Below are positions 13,009 through 24,607 of a stretch of 64,000 nucleotides of DNA, piece by piece. A program made the position numbers and the translations under genes. Source of the DNA: Holacanthus passer (taxonomy: Eukaryota > Chordata > Actinopteri > Pomacanthidae); contig JAFREQ010000011.1 in the NCBI GenBank assembly GCA_025331565.1, positions 9,382,001 to 9,446,000 of the forward strand, read 5' to 3'. The notes below the pieces were generated by a model. That model did no database searches. It had not been told where the DNA came from and saw nothing but the letters and a program-made list of their open reading frames with translations. How positions within the stretch are numbered: position 1 is the first letter of the stretch; every line of letters starts with the position of its first letter.

Positions 13009-13890
13009 CATTACATTACATTAAATTTATTTAGCTGATGCTTTTATCTAAAATGGCATACAATAACTGCATTTAACCATGCGGATATGAAAATTGTACA
13101 AAAAAAGTACATCAGTTTCATTTACTGCTTCAAGTAGTACATTTAGAAACAATAAGAGATATTGAAAGAGCTTTTTGTAAGGTGCAGTCTGAACAGATGA
13201 GTTTTCAGTCTGCGATGGAAGATGTGTGGAGTTTCTGCTGTCCCTGTCAACTGGGAGCTTGTTCCACCATTGTGAAGCCAGGACAACAAACAGCCAGGAT
13301 TTTGATGAGCAGTAGCAGAGAGGAGTTGGAAGCCCATTGGCAGTAGTGGAGTGTAGTGGACAAGCTGAGGTGGATGGTTTGACACATGTCCTGGATGTAG
13401 GATGGGCCTGAGGAATTCACAGCACAGGCAAGTACCAGTGTCTTGAATTGGATATGAGCAGCCACCGGTGGCCAGTGCATGGTGCAAAGGGGCGATGTGT
13501 GGGAGTGTTTGAGAACTTGGGTGGGTTGAAGACTAGGCGGGCTGGTGCATTCTGGATTTAGTAGTTTAGGTGTAAGATGACAAGAGTGTGGACTAGGACC
13601 ATGTGTTGTTGTGGAGAATTCATCTGCAAGAGTGGGTTTGTCACAGATATGTTGGCGGCAAAGGACAGCTGGTCATTAGTCTGAGTCAGCTATGCTACAG
13701 CTTCTCAATGGTAATGGAAGGAAGAGCAGCTTGGTTTTGTTGAGGTTGAGCTTCAGGTGGTCAGCAGAGATCCAGTGAGAGATATCAGCCAGACAGAGGT
13801 TTGTACTGCCACCTGGGTTTTAGAGAAGGGGGAAATAGTTGAGTGTCGTCTGCATAGCTGTGGTAAGAAAAGCCATGTTTCATTGTTTAT
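13009..13890 (-). mobile_element. Degraded non-LTR retrotransposon, 3' part of reverse transcriptase
   Basis: Read on the minus strand this holds the C-terminal part of a LINE reverse transcriptase. The catalytic tetrad Y-A-D-D is encoded at 13856-13845 within SYADDTQL. Further on come the conserved tails 'HWPPVAAHIQFKTLVLAC' (near 13480) and 'RRLKTHLFRLHL' (near 13190). The 3' end falls in a 'cattacattacatt'-type tail near 13009, common in teleost elements. Frameshifts and stops break the frame repeatedly, so it is a dead, 5'-truncated copy. The sequence resembles L2/CR1-group elements, but the clade is not certain. Confidence 0.75.
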
Positions 13891-15199
13891 TGCACTGCAG
13901 GGGGCAAAACATGCAGATGATGCAATGATGGTGCAATTAATATACATGGACTGTTTATGGATCTCTGGAGGAAACACAAGCTAGTGGTTTTGTTGTCAAC
14001 GCGAAATGGCACATCCAAAGGAAACACTTTTTTAGGGCTGCATTTGTGCAACCATCATTACATTATTTTTCCACAGAATATTCCCATATGTTAAATACTT
14101 GAAAGCATTTAATTTCATTTCCAAACAAATAAGGCCCAGACACACCATCCCCTTGTGCAAACATGTGTAGCTATTGAACAATCTATTCAACAATCACACT
14201 ATTCTTCCCTTGCCACATTTTAGAAAGGTCTCCCATGATAACAAGAAACAGAAGAGGATGGAGAGGGGGGAAAAGGGATAAGATAAATTGGAGCATCTTT
14301 GACTGTTTGCAGAAATGAAAGATGAAAGTGAGTGAAAAATACTGATTCAGATGGAGCTCGTGTCGGAGCAAAGATACAGAGCAGGAAGAGGCTCAGACAG
14401 GACAACATGAGAGGACTGTCCCACATGTTTTCATTTAACCCTTTACAAGATTTAAGGTTGTTGAAGGGGAATGGGCAGAGTTGGATTCACCCCTGCAGCA
14501 AAACTTTCTCTCTGGCACAGGGATCTTTGTTAAGTGGGCAGAAAAACATTTAAATTCTGTGGTACTTGTTATTTATTATCAATATAATTAATGTTTGAAG
14601 CAAAAATTGTCATCTTTGTACAGTACTGTCACTTATCTTAGTATTGTCAGAAGTAATGACATGAACCTTTGCTGGCGTCCAGGACATGTCACTAATATTT
14701 ACCCCCCAAAAAACCCAATCCAATCATTGTTGATGATACACAGCAGCAAATATTACTCTAGAGTCATATAAACCAAATTGCACATGCACACACATCAATA
14801 TTTTTACTCAGGCGCTGTAACAACAGTGGAGATGTTTTGTTCAGAAAATATAAATAAGTGGGCATTTGTGAGCCAAAAGGGACAAAAGCAAAGGTGCAAA
14901 GATCTAGATATTGAAAAAAAAGAAACAGTGGGTTTCAGCTGAAAGGGACTGAATGTGCTGCACACAGATGGGAACAATCCTTCACAGTCGCTGCATCTCA
15001 CATCACTCACATTAGTGTAAAAAGAGGCTCCAGAGTGGGGTGTGGGGTGTGCTGGGCCATGCCTGAACGAACAAAATGGGGTGCAGGCGGGTGGATGAGG
15101 GGGTGGAAGGAACAGAGGGAGGGATGGAGAGAGGGGGGATGGCAGACCGGAAAAAAGAAAGCAGGGAGGGGAGGAAAGGTTTTTTACAAAGTGTTGGTC

Positions 15200-15261
15200 A
15201 GAGCCCCCTCCAGTCCTGAGCACACTCTGAGAGAGAGAGGGGACAAGGTCTCTCTGATCAG
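15200..15261 (+). other. fmod: Candidate 5' UTR exon of fmod
   Basis: The sequence ends TCTGATCAG|GTAGGTGTG, a good donor after base 15261, and is preceded by a GA-rich stretch. The next acceptor (TTCTGTTAG) ends at 15974, just upstream of the fmod start codon. A short non-coding first exon is the family rule. The start coordinate is approximate. Confidence 0.45.
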
Positions 15262-16007
15262 GTAGGTGTGTGTGCGTGTGTTTGTATGTACATGCATGTG
15301 TGTGAACATGTCTGTTCGTCTCGGTGAAATTTTTCTATGAAACCTTATAGGAGATGAATAAACACATGATGATAGAGTCGTATTTATGATGGAACTTTTT
15401 TTTTTTCTTCTGCAAATCAGAGGGTAATTATTGGATTTTTTCCCACAGTTTTGGGGCAGCAGTGAGAACCATTTACAAAGCTGGCATTCATGGCTAGGTT
15501 TTTCTTTTTCTTCTTCTTTTTTTTTTAATGCTTCCTCTCCGGATTCCCTGTGGATTAAGACCCCTAAGAATGTACCTCTCTGCAGGCAGTTTCCAAAACA
15601 GCCAGCAGCTCCACTCCACTTGTTCATATAACCTCAATATGATATAAGAGAGTTTGGGTTTGTGGTTATAGGAAAAATATTCTTGCACAATAAAAAAAAT
15701 TGTCCTCTAAAGGTGTGAGAAGAGTTAAGCACTTGCAAAGTTAATTATTTGACTTTTTGCGGACTAATGAAAATTTTATTAATTCATTTTTGCAAACCCT
15801 GTACCTCTTTTAAAATATAAATTCAAAAATATCAGTTAACTCTGAGCTGTATCTGTTTGAAAATGTAATGTAATATAATATGGTCCAATTAAAAAATAAT
15901 TTTGCCAATTTGTGAATAGCTATATTTGTATTTTGAATTGTATTGACTTGTCTCTGTGTCTTTCTTTCTGTTAGATTACAGTGAAGATTTGTGCGACTGC
16001 TGTGACC

Positions 16008-18899
16008 ATGCGTGTGGTGATTGTCTTCCTCCTGTCGGCCCTGCTTCCATTCTCTCTCTCCCATGGACGGGACCCCTTCGCCTGGCTGTACGGCCGGCAG
16101 AGCCAAGGAAACTATTATGGCTCCCTGCAGGCAGACACTGCAGGGGGGGCATGTCCAGATGAGTGTGACTGCCCCCCGACCTTCCCAGTGGCCATGTACT
16201 GTGATGGGCGGGGTCTGACAGCCATGCCAACCATCCCCTCTCATGTGAAATACTTGTACCTGCAAAACAATGCCATCACAGCTGTGCCTGACTCAGCTCT
16301 GATCAATGCAACTAATCTGGTGTGGCTCATGATGCACCACAACCAGCTGACATCTGATGCCATTGGCAAGAAGGTAAACTTGCATCTCGTCTCACATTTG
16401 AGTATGAAGCTGTCATACTGGTCTAAATGGTTGTCAGATGGCTGGCAGGTGGCAGAATGTGTGATTACAAAGAAAAAGGTAATGGTTTTATTGCTGCATA
16501 TGTGAGTTAACAGCAGATGAATTTTTATTTGGACATGTGGTACTTGGTTTAAAGTCCAAGTGAAATTAAATTGGATGTTTTTTCCTCTGCCACAGCTTAC
16601 ATATCTGCTCAGTAAATCGCCCTTTGAGAAAAAATCCTTGCGGTACCAAATGTGCAAATTTATCCTTTATATAGTGTCCTCAACAATTCCACAATGGAAA
16701 AAAAACGTTTCTGCTACCAGTTCCACAATGCGATGCACCACATTTTGTAGATGTGAAAATGACACTTAAAAGCTGTGATGAGGCAAAATGATGATAAGTA
16801 TGTGTCCCAAATCTCAATTGACTGGTCACTATTGAGTGAACTGTCACGAGACAATTATATAAGGAATAGTGAATGAGTGAATAAGAAAGTGATTTCAGAC
16901 ACAGCTGATGACAAACAGCCAGACAGCAGGTTGTTATGCAACACAAGAGCCACAGGCTAATGACCTACATTTGTTTCTTAGCTTCTTATCTAACCTACTA
17001 ACATGAACATACATCTTGTCCTGCACCTTATCTTGTAAAACAAGCAACAAAACAAATATTCAATGACAGTTTACAGGATACAGAACTAATTAACTGGTCA
17101 GCTGCAGAGCATTGAACAGAATTTAAACGTACTTGCAAATGTCACTTTGGGTGGTTTCTATGCCAGTGTGGTCCACTCCTTTCCCCATGACTTTCCCCAT
17201 GAGTGCAAGTTTATTTACTATGTCTCTCATTCCCCTGCCGGTGCTCAGCCTGCCAGCTACTGCCAGACCCTGACATCCTCTAGCCGGCTGAGAGAAAAGG
17301 GGCATTTGTTAGATTTCCTTAAAGCTTTGCAAACCCTTTTTTTCTTATAAAGATGAACAATACATTTAAAATAGCATCGACAATGTTGCAAACTTAATGT
17401 GACATCCATCTTTTTCATGCTGATGAGGTTGTACTATGTGGATGTTAGTGAGTTGTTCATTTTCCACATTATTCTCGTAGGCATTTCTGTTGTTGGAGGG
17501 ATTAGAGCGTTTATACCTACAACACAACAATCTGACCAGCATTCCTTCAAACCTTCCTCGCTGCCTGCGGGACCTGAGAATAAACCACAACAAGATCGAA
17601 AAGGTAATGTTTTGCGTAGTTTGATATCCCTGCAGAGCCCCTCTCTGTTCTTGTTAACTAGGCCATACATCAGAACATTAGATTTGAACAGTTTTCATAC
17701 TCTTGCTTAGGTAATACCTGCAGACCTCGAGGGAATGGACAACCTCACTGTCTTGTACCTCCATGACAATGCTGTCACAGACATGGGCGCATCACTGAAG
17801 ACACTGAAATCCCTCACATTGCTGGACATCAGCAGCAACAAGTTGACAAAGGTAATTGTGTCTATATCTGTGTTTGCAAATATCCCATTAATTGAATGTC
17901 CTCCCACAATATTTTCATTAACTGATCCCAGGTCCCAGAGTCACTCCCCGAACATCTGCACCAACTCTACCTGGAGTTCAACTCCATCGACGCTCTACCA
18001 GAGAGCTTCCTGGGTCAGTTCACTCAGCTGCAGTATGTCAGGATGTCCCACAACCAGCTAACAGACAAAGGTATCCCCCCCAACACCTTTAATGTGACCG
18101 GGCTGGTGGAGCTGGACCTGAGCTTCAATAAACTGGAGAGAATCCCTCCAGTGAGCGCCACACTACAGCATCTCTATCTGCAAGCCAACCAGATCAAAGG
18201 TAACATCTTTTCAGAAAACGTATTCGAAAAATAACTTTAATAAGTTATTAAAAGGTCAGAAAACATTTTCTCAGCTTCTTCGTATGAGCAGTGCGGTTCT
18301 ACATAAACACATTTTCGTCATTCACCATTTTACATGATTTTGTATGTGCTCTTCTGGCTGGTGATGATGTCACATGATTCCATGCACCAATCAAGAATTA
18401 GTGACATCTGCATCAAAATCAGACACTTGTGGAGTGGACTGTCAATCAACCACATGAAGCAGATTTCCAGGGGGTTTTGCATTAAACTCTTAAAAAGGCT
18501 AACTAACAATGTTTTTTTCAAAACTTTAAATCAGATTGTTGCTTATTTAGTTATAAATAATTATTGCTAGAGCAAAAAAAACTTACTTAAAAATACTGCA
18601 CCTCTTGCAGCAGCAGATTTGTTTTCTTTACTGATATACAGGCCAGGTGCTGAGATGTTGGATGTTTGAAATAAATTTACTGGAGTAGTTTGGAAGACAT
18701 ATTGCAATGCTGCTGTGAATTCTTTATCTCTCCATCTGTCCCTCCAGAGTTCACTCTGGGTAGTTTCTGCAGTGTTGTGGATGTGACCAACTTCTCCAAA
18801 CTGCGGACGCTGCGACTGGACGGGAATGAGATCAGTCGCCAGGACATCCCTTCAGAGTCGTCCCTCTGCCTGCGTCTGGCTTCCACCATTGAGGTCTAA
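16008..18899 (+). CDS. fmod: Fibromodulin
   Basis: Secreted keratan-sulfate proteoglycan that binds collagen I and II and regulates fibril assembly. Coding exons: 16008-16373, 17481-17603, 17711-17851, 17932-18199 and 18748-18899, all GT-AG, in phases 0, 0, 0 and 1, giving 349 aa. The ATG at 16008 begins a signal peptide (MRVVIVFLLSALLPFSLS). A short N-terminal segment with only three tyrosines leads into the class II cysteine cluster CPDECDCPPTFPVAMYC (Cx3CxCx9C). Human fibromodulin is longer and more tyrosine-rich here. LRRs follow, with N-glycosylation sites NAT, NLT, NVT and NFS. The C-terminal repeat SFCSVVDVTNFSKLRTLRLD ending LCLRLASTIEV is close to mammalian fibromodulin (SFCTVVDVVNFS, LCLRLASLIEI). 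Human FMOD keeps almost all LRRs in one exon; here three additional introns split them. Only the last intron matches the usual SLRP position. Confidence 0.94.
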
Positions 18900-19755
18900 C
18901 TGAGTGTGTGATGCAACATGTGACCCCTTGTGTGTGTGTCGTGCCAAAACCAGAGCACAGCAGGGCGATGATAGAATTTAATATGAACAACAGGTGGCAC
19001 TAGATTGTACTGTAATATCCACTATTCACATCACAGTGATTGTCATGTTGTTTACATGGCAGTGGTTTTCCATTTCACATTTCACTTGGCACTTTTTATA
19101 TGTATTTGAGAAAACTAGTAAATAAACATTACAGACTTCTCTGACAAATCTGAACAATTTATCTGATAAATGTGGACAAAAAGTCCTGGTTTTATTGGAT
19201 TAAATAAAGTTAAATGAGCCCTTTTCCACATAAATAAGATACTGTATGAGCCACATATGATGTTTCTTTTTGCTAAAAATGATCTGACCCTGATCCTCCT
19301 TATACATCACTGTGAGGATCACTGATCTTTGTAATTAGTGTTTTTTATCTGTTTTTATCTCCTTCTTTTTTCTCTGTCTTCCTACAAAGCATGCCTTCCA
19401 TTGTTCTGTCTGATAAGGTGATGATGAAAACATTATGTATGATGTGAACTGTTTAATTTCAAATCATTAGCTATCGTAGAAGCATGACAATATTTTCTTC
19501 ACTCTGACGACTATGTCCCAAACCGGTGTCTTATGCTGTGACTGCCTGTTTCTTTCGAGGATCCTCTTTTTTCACGGTGAAATCAACTTTCCTCAGAAAC
19601 ATGGATCGATATCTAAGTACCATGTGAAAAATATCTCCATAATGTAATGTAGTGAATCACACATACAGAGGCCTTTGGGTGTATGAATTATGATTCTTGA
19701 GTTACTGTATGCTTTGCATGCTGACAAAGGGTTTATGTTTACAAGCTTATTGCTG

Positions 19756-19765
19756 AATAAATAAA
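19756..19765 (+). terminator. Candidate fmod polyadenylation signal
   Basis: Overlapping AATAAA hexamers (GAATAAATAAAAG) followed within 40 bases by a T-rich stretch (TACTTTTTGTCTTTTTAT). They lie 0.86 kb after the fmod stop. An earlier AATAAA at 19121-19126 is an alternative. Confidence 0.45.
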
Positions 19766-21941
19766 AGTTGGGATTTTTAACAAAGCTGTACTTTTTGTCT
19801 TTTTATAATACATCCGGTATTTGTAGTGTAGCATATTTTATTGTCTTTGTTCGGCTTTTGTTCAAACTGATGGTGTCAATAACTTCCTGCTCCACATCCA
19901 AGGTGTGTGTGAGGTGGAACATCAATAAAGTTACACCGGACACTCGAGTCTTCAGGCTCTGTAGAGGATTCAGAGGGTGAAGTGATTCTTTATTTACTGT
20001 CTGTCTCAGAGGTGCAAGAAAAGGCCAGTACAGATGAAAAGTGGAAACTGAAAAGAGCCCAAATGCTATAGTTCATGGAATGTTTGTCTTCTAGATCAAA
20101 CCAATAGGTTACACAGAGGACACGTCTTGAGAGGCAGAAATAATATGGGCAATGAACTGAAAGAGGAACAGATTTTTCAACAGTGCCTCAAAAGCAAATT
20201 GTGCTTGAATTGCAAACTATGACACTTTGAGGGCTGATATAATGTTATGTGGTAAGAATCTCTGTAGAGATATCAGCCACATTTAAATGTATTTCATTTG
20301 AAAACCCCTGCAGATACCAGCTGTATGAAATAACCTGGCTTCCTTCATCACCTTCCATTCTTGAGGCTGTTTGTTCCCTTTCATCTTATTTTCAGCTCCA
20401 TCTGAATGACTGTTGTCTTCATTTGGAGGAACCTTTTATTAACCACACCTTCTAGTTAAAGTCTTTATGCCTCCCATGCTGTCTTCTGAGATGAACCAGG
20501 ATGAACCAGGATTGATTTGTTCATGTGTGTTTTTCTAACTCTGACAATGTGTAAGATCATGAGCGGTTGTATCAGGGCTGAACCCTGTGTGTCAGCAGGC
20601 CAGTGGTTGGAGAGTCAGAGGACACAGGATGTCTATATTTATAATATTATTCTCTATCACTATGTTTTGTAAGCTGTGGCCACACCGGCAGATACCGTCA
20701 TCACAACTAATGTATGTAATAGGTTTACAGCGGTTAAGCTGTGGCCACACGTCACTGACCAAAACAGCTCAGAAACCAAAAGAGCATCAACAGAGCACAT
20801 TACACACATCTACAATGAGGACACTGAGCAGAGATACACCCACGCCCTGTCTGTGCAACTGTCAGGGGATCAGCTCTAACTGATGATACTATTCACCTTA
20901 CCAAAAACGTACAAGCCTGTTTCATCTTTCTTTCAATATGACGCATCACCAGAAAGTCAGTTACTGTATTTAATGCATGCACTATATGAGTACATGCTGT
21001 GATTCAGCCAAAAGAAATGCAGGTGTTAAATACTTTGTTGTGCTTGAATAAACTAATTATGTCCAGACTTTACTGGGCTTTTAACAAACTGTCATGAAGT
21101 TTGGGGATACATGTTTGTGTCGTCTGAACCAGTAGAAGAGGATATCTCTTTAGAACATTTTGCCAATACAAAATATATCTCTAAGATACTTCTCCTGTAT
21201 GATGAAGGTCAGATTACTGGCAGTAAATAGATGAAGTCAAACATGTTTTTGATAAAGCTGTCATAGCATATTTTTCCTACATTCATGAGACGCCTGTTGA
21301 CCTACTGAACTCAGTAAGCAAAAAAGGATGACCTTTGTATCTGCTGAGAAATTCTGGTCATCATCAAGCAAGGTGCTGCAAACATATGACTCACTTCGTG
21401 TTCCTGTGTTCCTGCGCTGTAACATCACGGCCAAATTCATTTATACATCACAGCCAAGGTGGAGAATCAAAATTCTGTTCAAAGGACGGAATAATGATAT
21501 ATTCCAAATGCGTTTTTGTCAAATATGGTAAGGACTTGATCAACTGTATGAGAAAATCTTTGAACATTTTTTTAAAACCACTGTCATTGGTTAAAGTGGC
21601 TATAATCAACATTTTTTGGAATTAACAATTGATCAAATGACAATGTTGAAAGATAAGATAAGATAAGATAAGATCAGTGGGGAAAGCAGCACAGCAGCAA
21701 GGTGATAGAACAAGAATGAAAATTATCATCTGACTGTGCAGTTCATTTTAACTCTATGTTGGTTTTTAGTGACTTTCAAATAGCTTACATCATATAAGAA
21801 AGTACTTCAGCACAATTGACAGTTTCGGGATGTGTGAGTGTGTGTGTGTCTGCTGATCTATGACTATTAACATACGAATAATAGGTGTTGCAATAATCTT
21901 TTGATTAATGGGTGGTGCACAACTTTTTCATTTATCTCTCT

Positions 21942-22064
21942 GTGTCACCGGTCATGTCATCTGACATGGTTGTGGTCACATCATCAAGCTGTGATTATGG
22001 GTGACACAGACACAGTGATTATGTGGAGATGTCACCGACCAAAATGAGATCTATCCATCATCAG
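21942..22064 (+). promoter_or_regulatory. Duplicated upstream module, copy 1
   Basis: About 120 bases that align with 32421-32544. Shared blocks include 'gtcatctg', 'catg.ttg.ggtcacatcat', 'cagtgattatg' and 'cac.ga.caaa.tga'. Each copy lies 2.1-2.6 kb upstream of an SLC6A14-like gene, so it either travelled with the tandem duplication or is a shared regulatory region. No function can be read directly. Confidence 0.4.
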
Positions 22065-22143
22065 TACCAGCAGTGGCTTTAGGGAGTAGTTGTTATGACA
22101 TGATTACAGATATAGAGTCACTGACCCGAGTCACACACACACG

Positions 22144-22508
22144 TGTTGGGAATAGATAGGAGTGAACTTGGTTGATATTTAATTGATTTATGAATTACTG
22201 GTAGTAAGAAATAAATTGAATAATTATTAATAAAATTAATAATTCGGAGCACCACCCTAGGGAACAAACTAGGGACAATTGCCCAAGCTTTGATCAGTCT
22301 CAATCCAAATTAGTTGGAAGGCATGACCTGAGCACTGACCAACACACTCAGCAGATGTCTCAATAATCAGACGGAAATAAAACACAGAAGGCCGCTCTAA
22401 TATCAATGAACGAATGTTTATTAAAAGGGAGTAGCTCAAGTAAAATTACTAACACAACAAATCAGGTCAATCAGCACTGTGTAATTTCCAACACTGCCTA
22501 TAAACCAG

Positions 22509-22568
<60 letters not shown>

Positions 22569-23721
22569 TAGGGACAGGGGAGGGGGTACAGCGGATGTGA
22601 TCTTGTCAGGATCATGTTGGAGGGAAATGCAAAATGGCAGACGTGTCTATGGCACACCAGGTGTGAAAAGAGGGTTGAGCCGGCGCCGGCTCTGGCTCCG
22701 CCTGCTTTTCTAAGATACACAAGGTGGCGCTCAGTATCGTTGGATACATTGATACTGGGCTTGGTCATTGTTGCCGGTTTCGGGTTAATGAAGGATAGAA
22801 GAAGAAGAAAGGAGGAAAGGGGAGTGGTTTAGGTTAAGGTTAGTACATGCTGGTGAGAGTGAGGTAGGTACCTTTTGAGTAACTTGGGACCATCTCTTTA
22901 TAATTACCGTGTCGTTTTGGGGGCCATCTCTGTTTCCACCCTGGTCAAGAATGGTTTTGTTTCACTTTGTTCTGGTGGTCACCCCCTGGCTCTGTCGCCC
23001 ACCCTACTGGTGAGGAGGTTGATGTGTTTGAGACCATGCGCATGGAGCAGTCTTGGGACGAGGCATTTCATGGTCTTCAAGCACCAAGTCTGTGCTCTTC
23101 TCCGCTGGGATATCCAAGACCATGGCATCGCTCTCGGGTCTTTTGGTGGGGTGTCTGCGAATCTCCCAGATCATTTGGGCATACCTCCTAATCTCCTGCA
23201 TAGTCAAATCCCTAGTGCGGCAGTGCAGGAAGACATCGTGTTGCACACTCTCTCCGTCTCCTTCTTGGAAGTTAATCCACTTCTGCAGGTTACGTCCAGT
23301 TGCGGGACGTCCTGTTACAGATCCAATGCGTTGAAAGTTAAAAAGAAAAAAACCCCAAAAAGACAGTCTTTTCCATGTCCAGCAGGTAAAGAGTTGGTCT
23401 TGTAGGTCTTGTAGGTCTTGTAGGTTCAAACTTAGCTGTGATCGCTGTCTTAAGGCAGGCGGCTTGTCGAAAGCTGGAGCTCTCTTGTAACTCGTCGTCA
23501 CCGGGGAACGCAAGGATGCGGTGTTGCGCTGTGGTAAATAAGCGATCTGTGGTGTCACGGGGTTTCTGTGCCCCTAGCTCCTGCCAGTCTTACTGGATCG
23601 TTCAGATCGCACCTTTGTGAGAATATTGAAGGGTGTGGCCTGGCGCTCTTTTTCTTTGAATCTGCTGGATTGTGAAAGAAAGTCTATTGTTCTCCACATA
23701 CACGTGGCTCAGTTCCCAACA
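22144..23721 (-). mobile_element. LTR-like element with TGTTGGGAA/TTCCCAACA ends, possibly a solo LTR
   Basis: A 1578-bp segment begins TGTTGGGAA (22144-22152) and ends TTCCCAACA (23713-23721). This is the TG...CA short inverted terminal structure of retroviral LTRs. Both flanks are CA-rich, so a target duplication cannot be proved. In minus orientation a 184-codon open frame (23558-23004) fills the U3-like part and an AATAAA falls near 22422-22417. Inside are (GT)28 at 22511-22567 and three GGTCTTGTA units near 23397-23423. No gag, pol or env genes flank it, consistent with a solo LTR. The length recalls long-LTR retroviruses such as foamy-type or epsilon-type fish ERVs, but I cannot assign a family. 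Confidence 0.45.
22511..22567. repeat. (GT)28 microsatellite
   Basis: The longest perfect dinucleotide run in the window (57 bases), inside the LTR-like element. Confidence 0.95.
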
Positions 23722-24401
23722 CACACAAACACACAACACAGCGCTGTATATACTGAGCAGCTTCACTGTTTTGTGTTTTTATTAACCCTAAGTCCCTAAG
23801 CAACATATACTAAACATCCTCGTGTGGTGGTCATGTGAAGTGACCCCAAGAATGGTGGTGTGACCTGTAGCAAAAGTAAAGGAAGTAGCTAATTTCAAAG
23901 AGTTTGTGTTTTGATACTAAAGGTACTTTAAAATCCATTAAACAGTTCCAGTGCTTTAATGTCATGTCCTGTATTGCATTAACCTGTTCTGACTGATATT
24001 TCTTGAACAAATTGATATAAAACAATAAATATAAATAGAATTAACAAAAACTAATATGTAAAATATTAATATGATATATATAAAATATTAGAAATTATAA
24101 TATAGATAATTAAAAAAACATCAGAAATGTGTTCTATGTGCTCTTATGGGTTAATACAGAGGGAACAATGTTGTTATCACACACAATCTGAGGTGAGGAG
24201 TCATATACAGTCTAGGTCTATTCTCAAAGAATGATATACTACAGTGAGCGGAAATGAGCACCATAGGAAATATTGGGTTCAGAAATGCTGACACAATAAA
24301 GAAAGCAACACAAACCAGTGTCAGATGGCGTGGCGGTAGGTGAGTCACTGATGTCATCAAGAGGGAAACTTTCTTCATAATGTGCATTAAATCATGATAC
24401 C

Positions 24402-24404
<3 letters not shown>

Positions 24405-24442
<38 letters not shown>
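24405..24442. repeat. Poly-A run of 38
   Basis: Uninterrupted A run 165 bases upstream of the first SLC6A14-like start codon. It could be a retroposon tail or simple repeat. The length in the assembly may be unreliable. Confidence 0.85.
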
Positions 24443-24444
<2 letters not shown>

Positions 24445-24607
24445 TTAATTGCACACCAGCTCAGTGGTGTATTAGGGGAGGACCTGGGCAGGTGATTGGC
24501 TGGAAAACACCACTCCCTTGTCTGTCGAATGGGGGGGAACTTTAAAACACACCTACCTGAGTTATTTGAATTTCTTATACAGACCATTAAGAAGCAAGTG
24601 AAAGGAC

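Larger units (their letters stand above)
6121..15180. other. Intergenic region between the lumican-like gene and fmod
   Basis: About 9 kb between divergently transcribed SLRP genes with no coding sequence I can support. It contains (GT)n microsatellites, a GGTTAGG-rich repeat, a dispersed repeat copy, a LINE reverse-transcriptase relic and other repeat fragments listed separately. Open frames here arise from CA/GT repeats or repeat relics. Confidence 0.6.
18900..24607. other. Intergenic region, fmod to first SLC6A14-like gene
   Basis: The first part is probable fmod 3' UTR. After that come a small AGATA-type repeat (about 21650-21675), the upstream module duplicated before both transporter genes (21942-22064), a 1.58 kb LTR-like element (22144-23721) and a poly-A run. 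I see no ordinary gene. Confidence 0.6.

Noticed and set aside
13143..13487. Minus-strand 114-codon open frame considered as a gene
   Set aside because: Its translation is the C-terminal part of a LINE reverse transcriptase, and a YADD motif lies upstream in a broken frame. It is a retrotransposon relic.
20665..20755. Short duplication of 'taagctgtggccacac' as a regulatory tandem
   Set aside because: Only 16 bases, twice, in otherwise unremarkable DNA; cannot be distinguished from chance or repeat debris.
22875..23405. 176-codon plus-strand open frame as a gene
   Set aside because: It overlaps the more protein-like minus-strand frame of the LTR-like element and shows no recognisable domain or splice context.
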